A stretch of DNA of 10,232 nucleotides from positions 1 to 10,232 of the forward strand of contig PAUV01000097.1 in the NCBI GenBank assembly GCA_002712845.1. Reading direction: 5' to 3'. The position numbers and the translations under genes were made by a program. Source of the DNA: Rhodopirellula sp. Lineage in GTDB: Bacteria > Planctomycetota > Planctomycetia > Pirellulales > Pirellulaceae. Under the pieces are notes generated by a model. That model searched no databases, was not told where the DNA came from, and saw nothing but the letters and a program-made list of their open reading frames with translations. Shown here piece after piece: positions 7,028-10,232 of the stretch (position 1 is its first letter; each line of letters opens with the position of its first letter).

Positions 7028-8409
7028 TTCGCATTTGCCTCCACTGAATCAGCGTTCTTGTCGTGATACGATGTGCCAGCAGTGGTTGCCTTTGCATCAG
7101 GGATTGCAAGTTGCATGTTTTCCGGATTGGCAAGGTAGATGACCGGATAAGGCATTGCCTCTGTTGAAGTTTCAATATGCGGCATTGGTGTGGAGTCGTC
7201 TCCTTGATTTGGAATGGCGACGATCCATTGTCGGTCCTTGCCTAAAATTTGGCTTCGTAGAACTCGGGCAAAGTTTGGATTGATACCCAGTTCACGTGAT
7301 CCGATCAGGTCGTCGCCAATCTTCCGTATCACAGGCTCCAGTTTATCGCCAGCTAAATCGAATGCTTTGCGTGCTTGGTCACTGTTCCATACCTCTTTCC
7401 ACGAATCCTTGAGTTGCTGATTGTCGACTAAAGATTCTTTCAGGATTTGTCGTACCAATTTTTGGGCTTCCGGATCGTTCGCGATCACGATCGCAACATC
7501 GGTTAGTTCTTTTCGAACTTCCGGGTTGGCCGCTACATCAGCGACAATTCTCTGGATGCTGGTGACGATGTCATCCATCCGCCCTTCGAAAATCGGGATC
7601 GCTTCATCCTCGACGAAGCGGGTCCACTCTTCTCGCACCAGATCTTTTCGTGGAACAAGAGGCAATCCGTCGTAAGCGGCACGCCAACCGAAGGACCAGA
7701 TCGACGCGCGGTCCCATAATTCGCGACCAATATCTTCAGCCGTGGGTTGACCGTGTTTTCTCACAATGGGAACAATCTCGCGGCGGGCGAGAGGAACCAG
7801 ACGTTGGCTTACCACCTCATCGTTCCAACGGTCACCGAGGGCTTCTATTTTACCGCGATGGCGGCGGACAGAACGGCGAAGTTCAGTTTCAATGATCGGC
7901 AGCGACCTTTTTAGGCTGTCTTGGACCAATGGGACAAAAGCATTTGATAATTCCTCGCCGTGCTGTTTCATCGTGGTTTCCAAACGCTCTTGAATCTTCG
8001 CCCGCGTGGCGGGCGGAAGCATGGTTGCGATTACATCCTCCAGTCGGCCGCGGTTGCGGTACAGAATGAAACGGCAGTCGGTTGCCTCGGTCTGAGAGGA
8101 ATGCCAATTCAAAATGGCAGATGAAGAGGTGTTGCCTGATTCGGCAGCAGCGCGATTGATCTCCTGTACAAAGCCAACTTGTGTCCAAGAGCCATCAGCC
8201 TGCTGAAGAAAAACTGGATCATGCAATCGTAGCGCTCCGGCAGAAACGCTTACAGGGACTTCGTCCTGCTGGCCAAAAAGGTAGTTCTTGAGCGATTTTT
8301 CAGATTCAGTGGATACTCGTTGCTGCTCACTTTGCAAGCCTGCGACCAGCAGTGCTGTGAGCGCGACCCATGTCGTGAATCCGATGATTCGTAGAGTTGT
8401 TTTATTCAT
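7024..8409 (-). CDS. Membrane-anchored helical protein with short MCE-like segment; putative MlaD-like partner
   Basis: A 461-residue protein with one N-terminal membrane helix (about 7-25) and no other hydrophobic span, so the bulk should face the periplasm. Residues about 51-84 (VPVSVSAGALRLHDPVF, then VGFVQEI at 78-84) recall the core of an MCE domain, where a strand, a GDPV-like turn and a VGxVxxI strand follow one another; the match is weak and by eye. Residues about 130-395 are rich in charged, amphipathic helices with few glycines. The tail after 400 is polar. In MCE transport systems the substrate-binding channel subunit MlaD has one N-terminal membrane helix and sits next to the ATPase and permease genes; this gene has that architecture and position and overlaps the ATPase/permease gene by 4 bp (ATGA). 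I infer it is the channel or partner subunit. Without context it would be a hypothetical protein. The start is supported by AGGGG 8 bp upstream. Confidence 0.8.
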   Translation of the reverse strand: MNKTTLRIIGFTTWVALTALLVAGLQSEQQRVSTESEKSLKNYLFGQQDEVPVSVSAGALRLHDPVFLQQADGSWTQVGFVQEINRAAAESGNTSSSAILNWHSSQTEATDCRFILYRNRGRLEDVIATMLPPATRAKIQERLETTMKQHGEELSNAFVPLVQDSLKRSLPIIETELRRSVRRHRGKIEALGDRWNDEVVSQRLVPLARREIVPIVRKHGQPTAEDIGRELWDRASIWSFGWRAAYDGLPLVPRKDLVREEWTRFVEDEAIPIFEGRMDDIVTSIQRIVADVAANPEVRKELTDVAIVIANDPEAQKLVRQILKESLVDNQQLKDSWKEVWNSDQARKAFDLAGDKLEPVIRKIGDDLIGSRELGINPNFARVLRSQILGKDRQWIVAIPNQGDDSTPMPHIETSTEAMPYPVIYLANPENMQLAIPDAKATTAGTSYHDKNADSVEANAK

Positions 8410-8417
8410 GGTGCATA

Positions 8418-8422
8418 CCCCT
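8418..8422 (-). promoter_or_regulatory. Ribosome binding site of the MCE-like gene
   Basis: On the minus strand AGGGG is followed by an 8-bp gap and then the ATG at 8409-8407. This supports that ATG as the start. Confidence 0.5.
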
Positions 8423-8455
8423 GTTTAACATCATTGCTGTGTCTGGTCCCACGAT

Positions 8456-8500
8456 GCGCTGCTCTTCAATGCCCTGCTCTGCAATGCCCTGCTCTGCATT
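8456..8500. repeat. 15-bp tandem repeat, three units
   Basis: Three consecutive 15-bp units lie at 8456-8470, 8471-8485 and 8486-8500. The second reads GCCCTGCTCTGCAAT; the third differs at one position and the first at two. The array lies about 50-90 bp upstream of the MCE-like gene, inside its probable leader. The period is a multiple of three, so the overlapping minus-strand frame would read a five-residue repeat. Confidence 0.8.
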
Positions 8501-8867
8501 ATGTGGTGATGTTCCGGGTTTGCATTGTGCCAAAGTTGCACTGTTTTCTGCATGCTCTTTGCCATCGGTCAACGTTCTCAGACGCTTAATACCAGAGGAG
8601 ACTGACCGGAGATATCCAGGAGCAAATCCTCTCAATGGATTTGCAGGATAGGCTGGTTCGCTGTGTTGATTGGGCGCGAACTGGTGTAAGTTTTTTTGTG
8701 GTGAAGGTGTCAGTCAGTCTTTGTGTATTTTGTCAATGGACGTTGTGATTGGAGTGGGCTGAGCATCATCCTGTGTATCAACGCCGTTCATTGTAGCCAC
8801 CGCCCATGTGTTGGCACTCCGTAATGCTGTTTGCGGCGAGTGGAAACAGGTGCGGTAACGATATGTA

Positions 8868-9881
8868 TCACGCTCTGTTTTGATTGCGAAACATGCGAAA
8901 GAACCACTCAGGTGACCCGTGCCTTAATTGGTCGACGATCACGGCGATAATAATGATGCAGCCAATGATAATATGGGTGTAGGTATTCGGGATGGACAGT
9001 TGGCTGCAACCGCTGCGAATTGCAGTGATGATCAGTGCGCCGACCATGGTTCCAAAAATTGATCCGCGGCCGCCGCTGAGGCTTCCACCGCCAAGGACCA
9101 CCGCAGCGATGATTTCCAGTTCCTTTCCGGTTCCATCGCTGGGATTTCCGTTCTTTACATCTGCAAAGTAGAGCAGTCCTCCGATTGCCACAAAGAAGCC
9201 CGCGATGGTGTAAACAGCGATCATGGTTCCTGAGACATTGATGCCACAAAGACGAGCAGTTGATTCACTGGACCCGATCGCGAAGACGTTCCGGCCAAAA
9301 ACGGTGTAACGCATCATGGTGGCAACACCAACGCCCATGATGGTAGCGAGTAAAACGCTCGTGGGTATCTTGGGAACCAGATATCGTCCGCTGTTGCTGC
9401 CTGTGTAACAGAGGCTTAGCCAGTCTGGGATGTTTTCTTTGGGCGCGTAGACGGTGGATTCGCCAGATATGATTTGACCGATTCCCAGAAAGATGGTCAT
9501 TGTGCCGAGTGTTACGATGAATGGTACTACCTTTGTAGCGCTAATCATGACGCCATTGGCAAGTCCACATAGGCAGCCAGTGAGCAACATGAGCATCAAA
9601 GCATTCAGAATCGGGTCACCGGCTTTTAAGCTCAGGGCGAGGGCCGTTCCGGAGAGTGTCAGAGCTGTCCCGGCGGAGAGATCAATGCCACCTGAGATGA
9701 TGATCAATGTCATGCCGAACGCGGGTACGGCGATCAAGGCCGCGCTACTGCTGATCACGCGAAGGTTTCGCGCCGACATGAAGTAGCCTTCGCCCCAAAT
9801 GCTATCTGCGACTGTGAACAAGAGCATGATGACAAACAACGCGACCAGTGGTCCGAGTTGCCAGAGTAACTTTTTCACCAT
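8868..9881 (-). CDS. Sugar ABC transporter permease, RbsC-like
   Basis: A 337-residue inner-membrane permease of the branched-chain amino acid/ribose permease family, close to RbsC, with about eight to ten hydrophobic segments, normal in length. Family motifs: GGIDLSAG at 64-71, PFIVTLGT at 120-127, TVFGRNVFAIGSS at 193-205, and ELEIIAAVVLGGGSLSGGRGS at about 254-274, the region that contacts the ATPase. It would pair with an RbsA-like double ATPase and a periplasmic sugar-binding protein to import a monosaccharide or related compound; the substrate cannot be told from the permease. The ATPase gene ends 15 bp upstream, so the two are co-transcribed. The ATG start at 9881 has no strong ribosome binding site, which suggests dependence on translation of the ATPase gene. 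No binding-protein or kinase gene follows downstream; they may precede the ATPase gene outside the window. Confidence 0.93.
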   Translation of the reverse strand: MVKKLLWQLGPLVALFVIMLLFTVADSIWGEGYFMSARNLRVISSSAALIAVPAFGMTLIIISGGIDLSAGTALTLSGTALALSLKAGDPILNALMLMLLTGCLCGLANGVMISATKVVPFIVTLGTMTIFLGIGQIISGESTVYAPKENIPDWLSLCYTGSNSGRYLVPKIPTSVLLATIMGVGVATMMRYTVFGRNVFAIGSSESTARLCGINVSGTMIAVYTIAGFFVAIGGLLYFADVKNGNPSDGTGKELEIIAAVVLGGGSLSGGRGSIFGTMVGALIITAIRSGCSQLSIPNTYTHIIIGCIIIIAVIVDQLRHGSPEWFFRMFRNQNRA

Positions 9882-9896
9882 GAGAAATTGTATGTT

Positions 9897-10232
9897 TTAA
9901 ACCTGGGGATTTATCAGGGGAGATTCTTCAAGTGCCATGGCGGTGGCCATGACTTCGTCTTCAGTCCACTTGTCAGCATCGCGGATGGCACGCATTTCAC
10001 CACGCGACATCACGCCGATACGGTCACAGACTGCGAGGAGTTCAGGTAGATAGGAACTCACAAATACCACGGTTTTTCCCTCCGCTGCCAGGGTTCCCAT
10101 CAGGCGATAAATCTCAGCCTTGGTGCCGACATCGATTCCCTTAGTGGGCTCGTCCATGAGCAGGATTTCGGACTCTTGATGCAGGATTCGGGCAATCGCA
10201 ACTTTTTGCTGGTTGCCGCCGGAAAGTTCAGA
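9897..10232 (-). CDS. Sugar ABC transporter ATP-binding protein, RbsA-like, C-terminal end (runs off window)
   Basis: The last 111 residues of an ATPase that continues past the right edge. The visible part opens with the signature SELSGGNQQKVAIARIL, then the Walker B region LLMDEPTKGIDVGTKAEIY, then VVFVSSYLPELLAVCDRIGVM. The LSGGNQQK form and the SSYLPE in place of an H-loop histidine are characteristic of the second nucleotide-binding domain of double-domain sugar ATPases such as RbsA, MglA and XylG, so this is very likely the C-terminal domain of a protein of about 500 residues. It powers the permease encoded 15 bp downstream. The missing H-loop histidine is normal for this domain and not damage. 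Confidence 0.92.
   Translation of the reverse strand, partial: SELSGGNQQKVAIARILHQESEILLMDEPTKGIDVGTKAEIYRLMGTLAAEGKTVVFVSSYLPELLAVCDRIGVMSRGEMRAIRDADKWTEDEVMATAMALEESPLINPQV

Larger units (their letters stand above)
8410..8867. other. Intergenic region upstream of the MCE-like operon
   Basis: About 460 bp lie between the stop of the sugar permease and the start of the MCE-like gene, both on the minus strand. It should hold the end of the permease transcript and the promoter and leader of the next operon. I see no hairpin with a T-run that would make a convincing terminator. A minus-strand TTGACA at 8736-8731 matches a -35 box, but nothing at the right distance resembles TATAAT. A 77-codon open frame with a TTG start (8402-8635, minus) crosses the region and overlaps the MCE-like start by 8 bp; I do not consider it supported. 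Confidence 0.5.

Noticed and set aside
6675..7142. A 155-codon plus-strand open frame opposite the ATPase start region.
   Set aside because: It is antisense to the Walker A region and to the end of the MCE-like gene; no motif or ribosome site.
8402..8635. A 77-codon minus-strand open frame with a TTG start that overlaps the start of the MCE-like gene by 8 bp.
   Set aside because: TTG start, no recognised family and a repeat-derived segment (AEQGIAEQGIEEQ). The overlap is compatible with a leader peptide, but nothing else supports it.
8397..8651. An 84-codon plus-strand open frame over the same region.
   Set aside because: It has Cys- and Ser-rich, repeat-derived composition and runs against the probable leader of the operon.
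8708..8736. Minus-strand TTGACA considered as a promoter -35 box for the MCE-like operon.
   Set aside because: The sequence 17 bp further on (CTGACA) does not resemble a -10 box, and planctomycete promoter rules are poorly known.

Overview
The window looks like chromosomal DNA from a member of the Planctomycetota. The strongest evidence is the pair at the left end: a large PSC1/DUF1549/DUF1553 protein followed by a DUF1501 protein. This pairing is expanded many-fold in planctomycetes and rare elsewhere. Base composition is moderate (about half G+C by eye, not counted). I cannot name a genus. No RNA gene, insertion sequence, integrase, phage gene or CRISPR array is visible.

Layout, left to right. 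(1) 1-3639, minus strand: a two-gene unit with a secreted cytochrome-c-like PSC1/DUF1549/DUF1553 protein (481-3639), then the first 152 residues of a Tat-type DUF1501 protein (1-457, cut by the window edge). (2) 3640-4098: an intergenic stretch between divergent genes, with a 25-bp imperfect tandem repeat and a 13-bp perfect tandem repeat. (3) 4099-5076, plus strand: an RluA-family pseudouridine synthase with an S4-like N-terminal region. (4) 5145-8409, minus strand: a compact apparent operon. In transcription order it holds a membrane-anchored, mostly helical protein with a short MCE-like motif (7024-8409), a fused MlaF-like ATPase/MlaE-like permease (5348-7027, ATGA overlap with the previous gene), and a 56-residue charged coiled-coil protein (5145-5315). 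(5) 8410-8867: non-coding as far as I can tell, with three 15-bp repeat units in the probable leader of the operon. (6) 8868-10232, minus strand: a sugar-type (RbsC-like) ABC permease, preceded by the C-terminal end of its RbsA-like ATPase, cut by the window edge.

How the genes fit together. The right-hand pair is an ordinary CUT2-type sugar importer whose binding protein and catabolic genes must lie outside the window. The middle operon is the most interesting part. It resembles an Mla/MCE phospholipid transport system, but the ATPase and permease are one polypeptide, and the usual substrate-channel subunit MlaD appears to be replaced by a 461-residue protein with one N-terminal transmembrane helix, a short stretch reminiscent of an MCE core, and a long helical body. 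That points to a lineage-specific envelope lipid transporter; it is an inference, not a proven function. The left-hand pair belongs to secreted planctomycete families of uncertain biochemical role.
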